Positions 50,360-58,861 of a DNA stretch of 64,000 bases are shown piece by piece. Within the stretch, counting starts at the first letter, position 1. Every line of letters begins with the position of its first letter. The position numbers were made by a program, and so were the translations under genes. The stretch is from HK1 sp965202735 (GTDB lineage Bacteria > Pseudomonadota > Gammaproteobacteria > HK1): contig OZ241844.1 in the NCBI GenBank assembly GCA_965202735.1, positions 3,596,001 through 3,660,000 on the forward strand, written 5' to 3'. The notes beneath the pieces are model-generated. The model saw nothing but the letters and a program-made list of their open reading frames with translations. It was not told where the DNA came from and searched no databases.

Positions 50360-51793
50360 TCATGACGCGGGGCCGCCGGCGGCGCGAGGCGGCGCGGGAC
50401 CCGGCCCCGGAGCCGAGCGCGATGCCGCGGCCGCCGTCAGCCGCGCCGCGATCCTCCCCACGCCATCCTCGAACGAGAACCTCGTCTCCATCACCCGCCG
50501 GCCGGCCCCGGCGAGGCGGGCGCGCAGCGCGGGGTCGGCGATCGCGCGTTCGAGCGCCGCGGCCATCGCGCCGGGGTCGCGCGGCGCGACGAGCAGCCCG
50601 TTGACCTCGTGCTCGATCAGCTCGGGCGTTCCCGACACCCGGGTCGCTACGCACGCGGCGCCGAGGAGCTGGGCCTCCATCAGCACGTTCGGCAGTCCGT
50701 CGCGGTCGCCGTCGGCGGTGATGCGCGAGGCGAGGACGAACAGGTCCGCGCCGGCGAAGTGTCCGATCACCCGGTCGTGCGGGAGGCTCCCGTGCCAGCG
50801 TACCCGGTCGCCGAGGCCGAGGGCGGCGGCCTGCCGGCGCAGCCGCGCCGCGAGCGCGCCGCCGCCCACGACGTCCAGCGTCCAGGCCGGCGCGGGGGGC
50901 AGCATCGCGAGCGCCGCGAGCAGGTCGTCGAAGCCTTTCTTCTCCACCAGCCGGCCGACCGAGAGGAGCCGCACCGGATCGGACCGATCGGAGCCGTCGC
51001 GGGGCGGCCGGTCCGCCGTGCGAGCGGGAAACCGCGCGCGGTCCAGGCCGTGGTAGACCAGCTCGACCGCGTCCGGCGACGGTGCGAGGGCCGCGAGGTG
51101 ATCGAGGTTGGCGCGGGCGCAGGTCACCCCGAACCCGGCGTCGGCGAGCTTCTCCCGCTTCTCCCACTCCGGCGTCGTCCACACGTCCTTCGCATGGGCG
51201 GAGAAGCTCCACCCGATGCCGAGCATCGCGCTCGCGTAGCGGGCGACGGACGCGGGGGTGTGCAGGAAGTGCGCGTGAATCGACTCGACCCCGCCGAGCT
51301 CCGCCGCCAGCACCAGCGCCTGGCCGAAACGCCGCACGCGGTTGCGGGTGCGGTCGCGCGCCAGGTCGGCCAGCCACGTCGAGCGGGCGCGCCGGTACCC
51401 CGGGAGCCTGCGCGCCGCCTTCCAGGCGCGGAGCACGCGGCCCGGGGCCTCGTGCAGGTACTCCGGCAGGTAGTGCACGGGGGAGCGGACCTCGGCGTGG
51501 ATCGGATGCGTGAACCGATCCGTCGGGCGCCGCAGCGACACGATGAGGAGCTCGAGCCCGCGCCGTTCCAGGGCGAGGATCTCCTGCGCGATGAACGTCT
51601 CCGACAGGCGTGGCCAGCCCTTGACGACGACCGCGACGACCCCGGCGCGAGGCGCACGGGTTCGCGTTCGCGTTCCCGCCGAAAGGCGCGGCCAGCCCTT
51701 GACGACGACCGCGACGGGGCGGCGCACGGGGGTGGGCTCAGCGCGGGGCGTCGCCCGCGGCGCGCAGGGCGCGGGGACGCTCACCGCGCGCAT
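50360..51793 (-). CDS. Glycosyltransferase family 4 with duplicated N-terminus
   Basis: 477 residues from ATG at 51793, overlapping the upstream gene by 56 bp. The N-terminal VAVVVKGWPRLS occurs twice, 26 residues apart, from a 78-bp tandem duplication (51612/51690); the second copy continues ETFIAQEILALERRGLELLIVSLR, the true GT4 start. The donor domain includes LLSVGRLVEKKGFDDLLAALAML, WTLDVVGGGALAARLR and LPNVLMEAQLLGAACVATRVSGTPELI. Closest to WcaL/colanic-acid-type transferases. The duplicated leader probably leaves the enzyme intact. Confidence 0.85.
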   Translation of the reverse strand: MRAVSVPAPCAPRATPRAEPTPVRRPVAVVVKGWPRLSAGTRTRTRAPRAGVVAVVVKGWPRLSETFIAQEILALERRGLELLIVSLRRPTDRFTHPIHAEVRSPVHYLPEYLHEAPGRVLRAWKAARRLPGYRRARSTWLADLARDRTRNRVRRFGQALVLAAELGGVESIHAHFLHTPASVARYASAMLGIGWSFSAHAKDVWTTPEWEKREKLADAGFGVTCARANLDHLAALAPSPDAVELVYHGLDRARFPARTADRPPRDGSDRSDPVRLLSVGRLVEKKGFDDLLAALAMLPPAPAWTLDVVGGGALAARLRRQAAALGLGDRVRWHGSLPHDRVIGHFAGADLFVLASRITADGDRDGLPNVLMEAQLLGAACVATRVSGTPELIEHEVNGLLVAPRDPGAMAAALERAIADPALRARLAGAGRRVMETRFSFEDGVGRIAARLTAAAASRSAPGPGPAPPRAAGGPAS

Positions 51794-53015
51794 CGAGCCA
51801 CCGCTCGACGAGCCGATGGATGTTGTCGAGGCCCTCCAGCAGGCCGGGCACCACGACATCCGACGGGCGTGGCTGGCAGAGGATCCCGCGCAGCGCCCCG
51901 GCCATGGCGGCGGGGTCGCGTCCGCGCTCGTCGCTCAGCATCCGCACCAGCCCGAGCTGCTCGGCCCGCGACGCCCGGATGGTCTGCTCCCGCCGCGGGC
52001 GGCGCCTCGGCACGATGACCGCCGGCTTGTCGAAGGTGAGGATCTCGCAGAACGTGTTGTACCCGCCCATCGCGACGACGCCGGCGGCGCGGGCCATCAG
52101 GTTCTCGAACCGGGCGTCGAAGGTGATCGCCTCCACCCGGTCGAGCCGCGCGATGCGCATGCGGAACTGCTCGCGCCGGCGCGGGCGCATGAAGGGCCCG
52201 AACACGATCAGGGCCGGATGCGGCAGCCCCGGGTCCGACTCGTAGGCGCCGACGACCCAGTCGATGAGGTCCTCGCCATCCCCTCCCCCGCCGGGGGTGA
52301 CGAGGACGAAGGGCTCCGGCAGGGCGGTCGCGGCGGGGATCCCGGACCCGTCGCCGGAGGCCATGCTCTCGAGGTAGCCGGTCCAGGTCATCTTCCGCCG
52401 GATCGAGGCCGAGAGCCCCAGGCCCTCGAGCGGGTCGTACACCTGCGGCAGCCCGTAGACGAGGATGTCGTCGTAGAGCGTGTCGAGCGCCGACATGGCG
52501 TTCTTCCGCTCCCACTCCTCCGAGAGCAGGGCCGGGTCGTCCATCACGTCGCGCAGCCCCAGCACGAGGCGGGTCCCGCGGGCCCGGAGCGCTTCGAGCG
52601 TGCTCTGGATCTCCCCGCGCAGCCCGAGCGGCTCCTTGTCGACGATGAAGATGTCCGGCGCGAACACCTCCGCGGTATGCCGGATGATGGAGGCGCGCAT
52701 CCGCAGCACCTCCGCGATGTCCATGTGCAGGCTGAGCGAGGAGTACTCGCCGTTGCGCAGCTTGATGACGCCGGGGACGCGGACGAAGTCGACGCGGGTG
52801 CGGAAGTCGAAGCTCCCGATGATCGGCGAGCCCGAGAGGATGAGCACCGACAGCGCCTTGCGGCGCGCGACGAGCGAGTGCGCGATGGTCCGGCACCGGC
52901 GCAGGTGCCCGAGTCCGAAGGAGTCGTGGCTGTAGACCAGCACCCGGTCGAATCTGGGGGATGCGATCACGCCTGCACCGATCGGTTCGTCGAGGCGCGC
53001 GAGCCTAGCCCGCAT
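51738..53015 (-). CDS. Glycosyltransferase-like protein (MurG-related, DUF1205-style donor fold)
   Basis: About 425 residues from ATG at 53015; GTG at 52970 is an alternative directly before SPRFDRVLVYSHDSFGLGHLRRCRTIAHSLV. The donor side shows FVLVTPGGGGDGEDLIDWVVGAY and AAGVVAMGGYNTFCEILTFDKPAVIVPR, typical of predicted glycosyltransferases related to MurG. First gene of the minus-strand glycan cluster; R1c sits just upstream. Confidence 0.8.
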   Translation of the reverse strand: MRARLARLDEPIGAGVIASPRFDRVLVYSHDSFGLGHLRRCRTIAHSLVARRKALSVLILSGSPIIGSFDFRTRVDFVRVPGVIKLRNGEYSSLSLHMDIAEVLRMRASIIRHTAEVFAPDIFIVDKEPLGLRGEIQSTLEALRARGTRLVLGLRDVMDDPALLSEEWERKNAMSALDTLYDDILVYGLPQVYDPLEGLGLSASIRRKMTWTGYLESMASGDGSGIPAATALPEPFVLVTPGGGGDGEDLIDWVVGAYESDPGLPHPALIVFGPFMRPRRREQFRMRIARLDRVEAITFDARFENLMARAAGVVAMGGYNTFCEILTFDKPAVIVPRRRPRREQTIRASRAEQLGLVRMLSDERGRDPAAMAGALRGILCQPRPSDVVVPGLLEGLDNIHRLVERWLDARGERPRALRAAGDAPR

Positions 53016-53047
53016 CCCTCGCCAAGTCACGGTTGCCGGTGCGGGCG

Positions 53048-53169
53048 CGGCCATTCCCGCCAGGCGGGAACATGCCCCTGAGTTCCCCTCGACCCGGCGC
53101 CCCGAGGGTCGGGATCGCGCCGGAATCCCACCACGGGACGGCCTCTCCGGACGCTGGCGGGAATTGCTG
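53048..53169. mobile_element. MITE-like element R1c
   Basis: 122-bp copy of family R1, oriented opposite to R1a: left end CGGCCATTCCCGCCAGG (diverged), right end CAGCAATTCCCGCCAG (intact, read inward). No target duplication recognisable. Confidence 0.75.
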
Positions 53170-53353
53170 CCGGCGATGCCGGCCGATGGCGGAATCGACG
53201 GCGGCTGCGATAGGATTCCCGCGCTTCGCATGCGGCGGAAGCCGCGGGAGATCGGCGGGCGGCGGTCACCGGCGGAGCATTTGCCTGCCTCGGCGCATTC
53301 CTCGGGCGCCGCGATGCTCCGGAGCTCGGACACGACGAGGATCGAGGTCGAGC

Positions 53354-54682
53354 ATGCGCCTGCCGGTGCGGTTGCCGATGAGCTCCGAGACCCCGCCCCT
53401 GCCGGGGAGGGTGCGGGACGCGATCCGGCGCCAGCAGGAGTCGGGCGAGATCGTGGTCGGCTGGATTCAGCTCGCGATCGTGGCGACGTTCTCCGTCCTC
53501 TACGCGCTCTCGCCCGAGCCGTACACGGCCGAGCCGGCGTTCGCGCCGGAGCCGTGGGTGCTCGGCGCGTACCTGCTCTTCACCCTCGTGCGCGTGGTTC
53601 TGGCCCACCGGCGCGCCCTCCCGGACTGGCTGCTCCACGTCTCGGTCGTCGCCGACATGGCGCTGCTGCTCGCGCTCATCTGGAGCATCCACGTCAAGTA
53701 CGGGCAGCCCGCGTCGTTCTATCTCAAGGTGCCCACCCTGCTCTACGTCTTCATCTTCATCGCGCTGCGGGCGCTCAGGTTCGAGGCGCAGTACGTGCTG
53801 CTCGCCGGCGCGGCGGCGGCGCTCGGGTGGCTGCTGATGGTGCTCTACGCGGCCCGCATGGCGGCCGGCCACCCGATGATCACCCGCGACTACGTCGAGT
53901 ACATGACCTCGAACCGCATCCTGCTCGGCGCGGAGTTCGACAAGGTGATCTCGGTGCTGATCGTGACCGGGATCCTCGCCGTCGCCATCACCCGCGCGCG
54001 CGACCTCCTGATCCGCTCGGTGGTCGAGGGCGCCGCGGCGGCGGAGCTCTCCCGCTTCGTGCCGAGCGAGGTGGCCGCCCAGGTCAAGACGTCGGAGAAG
54101 CGCGTCGAGGCGGGCGCCGGCGAGGTCCGCGAGGCCACGATCTTCTTCAGCGACCTCCAGGGGTTCACCACCTTGAGCGAGGGGATGACGCCGGTCGAGC
54201 TGATCTCGACCCTGAACGAGTACTTCGCGGCGGTCACCGAGCCGATCGTCCGCCACGGCGGGGTCGTCAACCAGTACCAGGGGGACGCCATCCTGGCGAC
54301 CTTCAACCTCCCCGGGGCGCTGGACGACCATGCCGCGAGCGCGGTGCGGGCGGCGATCGAGATCCAGCGCCTCCTCTCCGCGCGCACCTTCGGCTCGGGT
54401 CTGCGGCTCGCCTCGCGGATCGGGATCAACACCGGTGTCGTGGTCGGCGGGCTGGTCGGTGCGCAGGATCGTCTCGGCTACACCGTGCACGGCGACGACG
54501 TGAACCTCGCGGCCCGGCTCGAGGCGCTGAACAAGGAGTACGGCACGCGGATCATCGTCTCCGGGCGCACCCGCGAGCTCGCCGGCCCCGACCGCTTCGC
54601 GTTCGAAGCGCTGGGAACGGTGACGGTCAGGGGGCGCAGCCGCCCGGTCACGATCCACCGGATCGACGTCCCGGATGCCTGA
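53354..54682 (+). CDS. Membrane-anchored class III adenylate/guanylate cyclase
   Basis: 442 residues. An N-terminal sensor/anchor of about six helices (WIQLAIVATFSVLYAL, VLGAYLLFTLVRVVLA, VVADMALLLALIWSI, TLLYVFIFIALRAL, LAGAAAALGWLLMVLY, VISVLIVTGILAVAI) is followed by a catalytic domain. Metal-binding Asp residues are in ATIFFSDLQGFTTLSEG and GGVVNQYQGDAILATF; GVVVGGLVGAQDRLGYTVHGDDVNLAARLE is the nucleotide region. Likely makes cAMP from a membrane stimulus. ATG 53378 is an alternative start. Confidence 0.9.
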   Translation: MRLPVRLPMSSETPPLPGRVRDAIRRQQESGEIVVGWIQLAIVATFSVLYALSPEPYTAEPAFAPEPWVLGAYLLFTLVRVVLAHRRALPDWLLHVSVVADMALLLALIWSIHVKYGQPASFYLKVPTLLYVFIFIALRALRFEAQYVLLAGAAAALGWLLMVLYAARMAAGHPMITRDYVEYMTSNRILLGAEFDKVISVLIVTGILAVAITRARDLLIRSVVEGAAAAELSRFVPSEVAAQVKTSEKRVEAGAGEVREATIFFSDLQGFTTLSEGMTPVELISTLNEYFAAVTEPIVRHGGVVNQYQGDAILATFNLPGALDDHAASAVRAAIEIQRLLSARTFGSGLRLASRIGINTGVVVGGLVGAQDRLGYTVHGDDVNLAARLEALNKEYGTRIIVSGRTRELAGPDRFAFEALGTVTVRGRSRPVTIHRIDVPDA

Positions 54683-54737
54683 GCGATGCGGCCACCGTCC
54701 GGGGCCCCGGTCTCGCGGGGCTGCGCGCATCCATCGG

Positions 54738-54840
54738 CGCGACGGGAGTCGGCGCGACGGGAATCGGTGCGACGGGAGTCGGTACGGCGGGAGTCGGTAC
54801 GGCGGGAGTCGGTACGGCGGGAATCGGCGCGGACCCCCGA
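54738..54840. repeat. 15-bp tandem repeat downstream of the cyclase gene
   Basis: Seven or so units of GCGACGGGAGTCGGT / ACGGCGGGAGTCGGT. Non-coding; lies between the convergent cyclase and HtrA-like genes. Confidence 0.85.
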
Positions 54841-54892
54841 GACCGCGGCCGAGCCGCGCGTCCGCCCGGCTGCCGCGACGCCTGCGCTCCGG

Positions 54893-56014
54893 TCAGGAGC
54901 CGGACCCGAGCCGCAGCCACCGGTACCGGTTGCCGCCGAGGACCTCGATGCTGCGTGACTCGCCGCCGCGCTCCACGGTGAGCGTCACCCGGTCGCCCGG
55001 TCCGCGCCCGCTCCACAGCTTGCGGTAGAAGTCGGCGAGGCCGTCCACGGGAAGGTCGCCGGCGGTGACGATGACGTCGCCCGGCTCGATACCGGCCCGC
55101 ATGGCGGGACCGCCGGCGGCGAGGCTCCGCACCACGACCCGGCCGTCGTCGCGCTCTTCGGCGAAGACCCCGAGCCACGGCCGCGGGGGATTCGCCGAGC
55201 GCCCCGACACGATGAGGTCCGCGAGCACCGCCTTGAGCTGCGCGACCGGCACGAACATGTTGCCGGGCCCGCGAGCGGGCCCACGATCGGGTCCATGATC
55301 GGGCTCACGATCGGACTCATCATCGGACCCGTGATCGGGCCCACGATCGGGACCATCATCGGGACCGGGGATGGCGTCGGGCACGATGAGCGACCCCACG
55401 CCCACCAGCCTGCCGCCGGTCGACATCAGCGCCGCTCCGCCGAAGAAGCGGTGCGGCGGGCTGGTGAAGATCGCGTTCTCGAGCAGGTACTCCCAGTACC
55501 CCGCGAATGCCCGCCGCGACACCGTCACCACCGGCATCACCGCACCCGGCCCGCCGAACGACGCGATCACGGCGGGCGTGCCCTCCACGAGCGCGTCGGA
55601 GTCGCCGAGCGCCATCGGCACCACCTTGTCGAGAGGGGCCCGCGCGCGCAGCAGCCCGAAGCCGGTCTCGTGGTCGTAGGCGATGACGTCCGCCGCGACG
55701 CGCTGTCCGCCTCCGGTACGGACCCACGCGTCGGTGGCCTCCAGGATGAGATAGCCGATGGTGACGACGAGCCCCGCACCGTCGATGACGATGCCGCTCC
55801 CGAGCCGTTGGCTGCCGAGGACCGCCGCGGTGCGTGCATCGTCGGGGACGCGCGCCTCCACCGCGACCACCGCGCTGAGGACTTCCATCAGGTCCGGCGG
55901 CGCGGCGGCGGCGCGCGGCCACATGCCGGGGAGCGCTCCGGCGAAAGCACATGCGAGCACGAGGGTCCCGATTGCGCGGACTGCCCGATCGGGACGTGCC
56001 GCCGCGTGCGCCAT
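54893..56014 (-). CDS. HtrA/DegQ-like PDZ protein lacking the catalytic triad
   Basis: 373 residues with an N-terminal signal (AIGTLVLACAFAGALPGMW). The trypsin-like domain aligns at LGSGIVIDGAGLVVTIGYLIL, where HtrA has TNAHVV: the His is replaced. DHETGFGLLRA stands for the Asp loop (TDLAVL), and SPPHRFFGGAALMS for GNSGGPL, so the Ser is also replaced. A C-terminal PDZ domain (WLGVFAEERDDGRVVVRSL...GIEPGDVIVTAGDLPVDGL) is intact. Between them a Gly-Pro-Asp-rich linker (about 30 residues) comes from short in-frame repeats. It is probably a periplasmic scaffold or chaperone-like pseudoprotease. Confidence 0.8.
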   Translation of the reverse strand: MAHAAARPDRAVRAIGTLVLACAFAGALPGMWPRAAAAPPDLMEVLSAVVAVEARVPDDARTAAVLGSQRLGSGIVIDGAGLVVTIGYLILEATDAWVRTGGGQRVAADVIAYDHETGFGLLRARAPLDKVVPMALGDSDALVEGTPAVIASFGGPGAVMPVVTVSRRAFAGYWEYLLENAIFTSPPHRFFGGAALMSTGGRLVGVGSLIVPDAIPGPDDGPDRGPDHGSDDESDREPDHGPDRGPARGPGNMFVPVAQLKAVLADLIVSGRSANPPRPWLGVFAEERDDGRVVVRSLAAGGPAMRAGIEPGDVIVTAGDLPVDGLADFYRKLWSGRGPGDRVTLTVERGGESRSIEVLGGNRYRWLRLGSGS

Positions 56015-56392
56015 CACCACCCTCCGCGGTTCGAATCCACCCTCGCGGACCGGACCGGCCAGTCCGCCGCCGGTTCCGGTGCATCGGTCCGTCGGTCCCG
56101 CGGCGCCGGGCCGCGGGACGCCGGCATCCCGGCCCGACCCGTCACCATCACCGATACCGTCAATGTACAACACATCGCGTCGGGGAATCGCGCGGGCAGG
56201 CTCGAGAGGCCGGCGCGCCGGCGCCGTCCCCGGGCGTCGAGTTCGCGCACAGGAGGCCACACCGTCGGCCGCCGACGGCCACGACGGGCCGGGGCCATGT
56301 CACGAGTGCGCCTGCGAGAAGCCACGCCGCCGGTCGCCGATGCTTCCGGGCCGGGGCCGACCCACGAGTGCGCGGGGTGCTCGCGCCGCCGG
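56015..56392. other. Intergenic region with an imperfect ~62-bp duplication
   Basis: GGGCCGGGGCC...CACGAGTGCGC...GCCGCCGGTC occurs twice, about 62 bp apart (56287 and 56349), next to the pgk stop. No gene seen. Confidence 0.5.
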
Positions 56393-57652
56393 TCAGCCAG
56401 TGGCGCGGGCTTCGAGCGCCGCGACGGCGGGCAGGGTCTTCCCTTCCAGGAATTCGAGGAAGGCGCCGCCGCCGGTGGAGATGTACGACACCTGTCCGGC
56501 GACGCCGAACGCTTCGATGGCGGCGAGGGTGTCGCCGCCGCCCGCGATGGAGAACGCGGGCGAGCGGGCGACCGCCTGCGCGAGCGCGCGGGTGCCGGCC
56601 GCGAACGGCTCGAGCTCGAACACGCCCACCGGTCCGTTCCAGACCACGGTGCCGGCGGACTCGATCACGCCGCCCCAGGCGCGGGCGGTCTCCGGTCCGA
56701 TGTCGAGGATCATCTCCCCGGCTCTCACCTCGTCCACCCCTCTGACGACCGCGGTCGCGGAATCCTCGGGCGCCTCCGCCACCACCACGTCGCCCGGCAC
56801 GGGGACGCCGCCGCCGCGTGCGCGCATCGCGTCCCGGATGCGCCCCGCCTGCCCGACCAGGCCCGGCTCGTGCAGCGAGGCGCCCACCTCGTGGCCGGCG
56901 GCGGCGATGAAGGTGTTGGCGATTCCGCCGCCGACGATGAGCTGGTCGACCCTTCCCGAGAGCGCCTCCAGCACCCCGAGCTTGGTGGATACCTTCGAGC
57001 CGCCCACGATCGCGACGAGCGGTCGCGCCGGGTCCGCGCACGCCTTGCCGAGCGCGTCGAGCTCCGCGCGGAGAAGCGGTCCCGCGCAGGCGACGGGGGC
57101 GAACCGGGCGACGCCGTGCGTCGATGCCTGGGCGCGGTGCGCGGCGCCGAACGCGTCCATCACGTACACGTCACACAGCGCCGCCATGCGTCGCGCCAGC
57201 GCCTCGTCGTCGGCCTTCTCGCCTTCGAGGAAGCGCACGTTCTCGCAGAGCACGACCTCGCCGGGCGCGACATCCAGGCCGTCCCCGGTCAGCCGGTCCC
57301 CGGTCAGCCGATCTCCGGTCAGTCGGTCCCCGGTCAGCCGGTCCCCGGTCAGCCGGTCTCCGTCCAGCCAGTCTCTGGCCAGCCGGACCTCGCGCCCGAG
57401 CAGCTCACCGAGCCGCCGCGCGACCGGCGCGAGCGAGAACGCGGGATCGGGCGCGCCTTCCTTCGGCCGCCCGAGGTGCGACATCACCATCACCCGCGCG
57501 CCGGCGCCCGCCGCCCGCCGCAGCGTCGGCAGCGCGGCCCGGAGCCGGGCGTCGTTCGTGATCCGGCCGTCCTTCAGGGGAACGTTCAGGTCTTCGCGGA
57601 TCAGCACCCGCTGACCCCCGAGGTCCAGGTCGGTCATGGCGAGGACGTTCAC
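56393..57652 (-). CDS. pgk: Phosphoglycerate kinase
   Basis: 419 residues from GTG at 57652 (VNVLAMTDLDLGGQRVLIREDLNVPLKDG), which matches the usual pgk N-terminus better than ATG at 57637. Substrate motifs are SHLGRPKEG, DAFGAAHRAQAST and the C-terminal GGGDTLAAIEAFG...STGGGAFLEFLEGKTLPAV. It makes ATP from 1,3-bisphosphoglycerate in glycolysis or runs in reverse in the Calvin cycle. Five GDRLT pentapeptides (15-bp array, about 57283-57365) are inserted in a surface loop between LARDWLD and GLDVAPGEVVLCENVRF. Confidence 0.95.
   Translation of the reverse strand: MNVLAMTDLDLGGQRVLIREDLNVPLKDGRITNDARLRAALPTLRRAAGAGARVMVMSHLGRPKEGAPDPAFSLAPVARRLGELLGREVRLARDWLDGDRLTGDRLTGDRLTGDRLTGDRLTGDGLDVAPGEVVLCENVRFLEGEKADDEALARRMAALCDVYVMDAFGAAHRAQASTHGVARFAPVACAGPLLRAELDALGKACADPARPLVAIVGGSKVSTKLGVLEALSGRVDQLIVGGGIANTFIAAAGHEVGASLHEPGLVGQAGRIRDAMRARGGGVPVPGDVVVAEAPEDSATAVVRGVDEVRAGEMILDIGPETARAWGGVIESAGTVVWNGPVGVFELEPFAAGTRALAQAVARSPAFSIAGGGDTLAAIEAFGVAGQVSYISTGGGAFLEFLEGKTLPAVAALEARATG
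57283..57365. repeat. 15-bp tandem array inside pgk
   Basis: Units CCGGTCAGCCGGTCC (plus strand), five copies plus an edge, encoding GDRLT. In frame. Confidence 0.85.
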
Positions 57653-57759
57653 GTTGCGGTTTTCCCGACCCCGGACTCCGGCATTCCGGATCGATGCTCG
57701 CGCAAGCGCGCGGCGACATCGGGCCTGCTTCCGACGGCGCCGGCCACTCGTCGCTCCCG

Positions 57760-58773
57760 TCAGGCCGCGTTCATCAGCGCGACGGTGGTGTCCAGCATCC
57801 GGTTCGAGAAGCCCCACTCGTTGTCGTACCACGCGACGACCTTGACCAGCCGGCCGTCGATGACGCGGGTGAGACCGGCGTCGTAGGTCGACGACGCCGG
57901 GTCGTGGTTGAAGTCGACCGACACCAGGGGCTCGTCGCAGTACGCGAGCACGCCCTTCAGCTCCTGCTCCGAGGCGGCCTTCACCGCCGCGTCGATCTCG
58001 TCCCTGCTCGTGTCGCGCGCCGCGGTGAAGGTGAGGTCGACCACCGAGACGTTGATGGTCGGTACCCGGATCGCGAACCCGTCGAGCTTGCCGTCGAGCT
58101 CGGGCAGCACGAGCCCCACCGCCTTCGCCGCCCCGGTGCCGGTCGGGATCATCGACTGGGTGGCGGAGCGCGCGCGGCGCAGGTCCGAGTGGTAGACGTC
58201 GGACAGCACCTGGTCGTTGGTGAATGCGTGAACGGTGGTCATGAGGCCCCGCTCGATGCCGACCCGGTCGTGGATCGCCTTCGCGAGCGGCGCGAGGCAG
58301 TTGGTGGTGCACGACGCGTTGGAGATGACGGTGTGCGACGACGAGAGCGACTGGTGGTTCACGCCGTAGACCACGGTGGCGTCCACGCCGGCGCCGCCGG
58401 GGGCCGAGATGATGACCTTCTTCGCGCCACCGTCCAGGTGCCGGCCCGCCTTCTCCCTGCTCGCGAAGAGCCCGGTGCACTCGAGCACCACGTCGACCCC
58501 GAGCTCGCCCCACGGCAGCTTCGCGGGGTCGCGCTCGGCCAGCACCGCGATGCGGTCGCCGTTGACGACGAGGTGGCCGCCGTCGACCTCGACCTCGCCC
58601 GGGAAGCGTCCGTGGGCGGTGTCGTGGCGGGTGAGGTGGGCATTGGTCTCGGCATCGCCGAGGTCGTTGACGGCGACGATCCGGATCTCGTCCGTTCGCC
58701 CGCTCTCGTAGAGGGCGCGGAGGATGTTGCGTCCGATGCGTCCGAACCCGTTGATGCCTGCCTTGATGGTCAT
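57760..58773 (-). CDS. gap: Glyceraldehyde-3-phosphate dehydrogenase, type I
   Basis: 337 residues. NAD-binding start MTIKAGINGFGRIGRNILRAL, catalytic SNASCTTNCLAPLAK with Cys, partner His in TVHAFTNDQVL, and WYDNEWGFSNRMLD. A GGAGGAC ribosome site precedes the ATG. It lies between pgk and tkt on the same strand, an arrangement used for glycolysis or the Calvin cycle. Complete, no oddities. Confidence 0.97.
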   Translation of the reverse strand: MTIKAGINGFGRIGRNILRALYESGRTDEIRIVAVNDLGDAETNAHLTRHDTAHGRFPGEVEVDGGHLVVNGDRIAVLAERDPAKLPWGELGVDVVLECTGLFASREKAGRHLDGGAKKVIISAPGGAGVDATVVYGVNHQSLSSSHTVISNASCTTNCLAPLAKAIHDRVGIERGLMTTVHAFTNDQVLSDVYHSDLRRARSATQSMIPTGTGAAKAVGLVLPELDGKLDGFAIRVPTINVSVVDLTFTAARDTSRDEIDAAVKAASEQELKGVLAYCDEPLVSVDFNHDPASSTYDAGLTRVIDGRLVKVVAWYDNEWGFSNRMLDTTVALMNAA

Positions 58774-58861
58774 GTTCGTCCTCCAGGTGCTCAGATGTCC
58801 GGCGCCGCGGGAATTTCATCCGTCGCGGCGCATCGCGCGCGAGCGCCGGGCGGTCTCGATT

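Noticed and set aside
56393..58819. Single 808-codon frame covering both gap and pgk
   Set aside because: Only the pgk part is coding in that frame; gap is in another frame with its own ribosome site and start at 58773.
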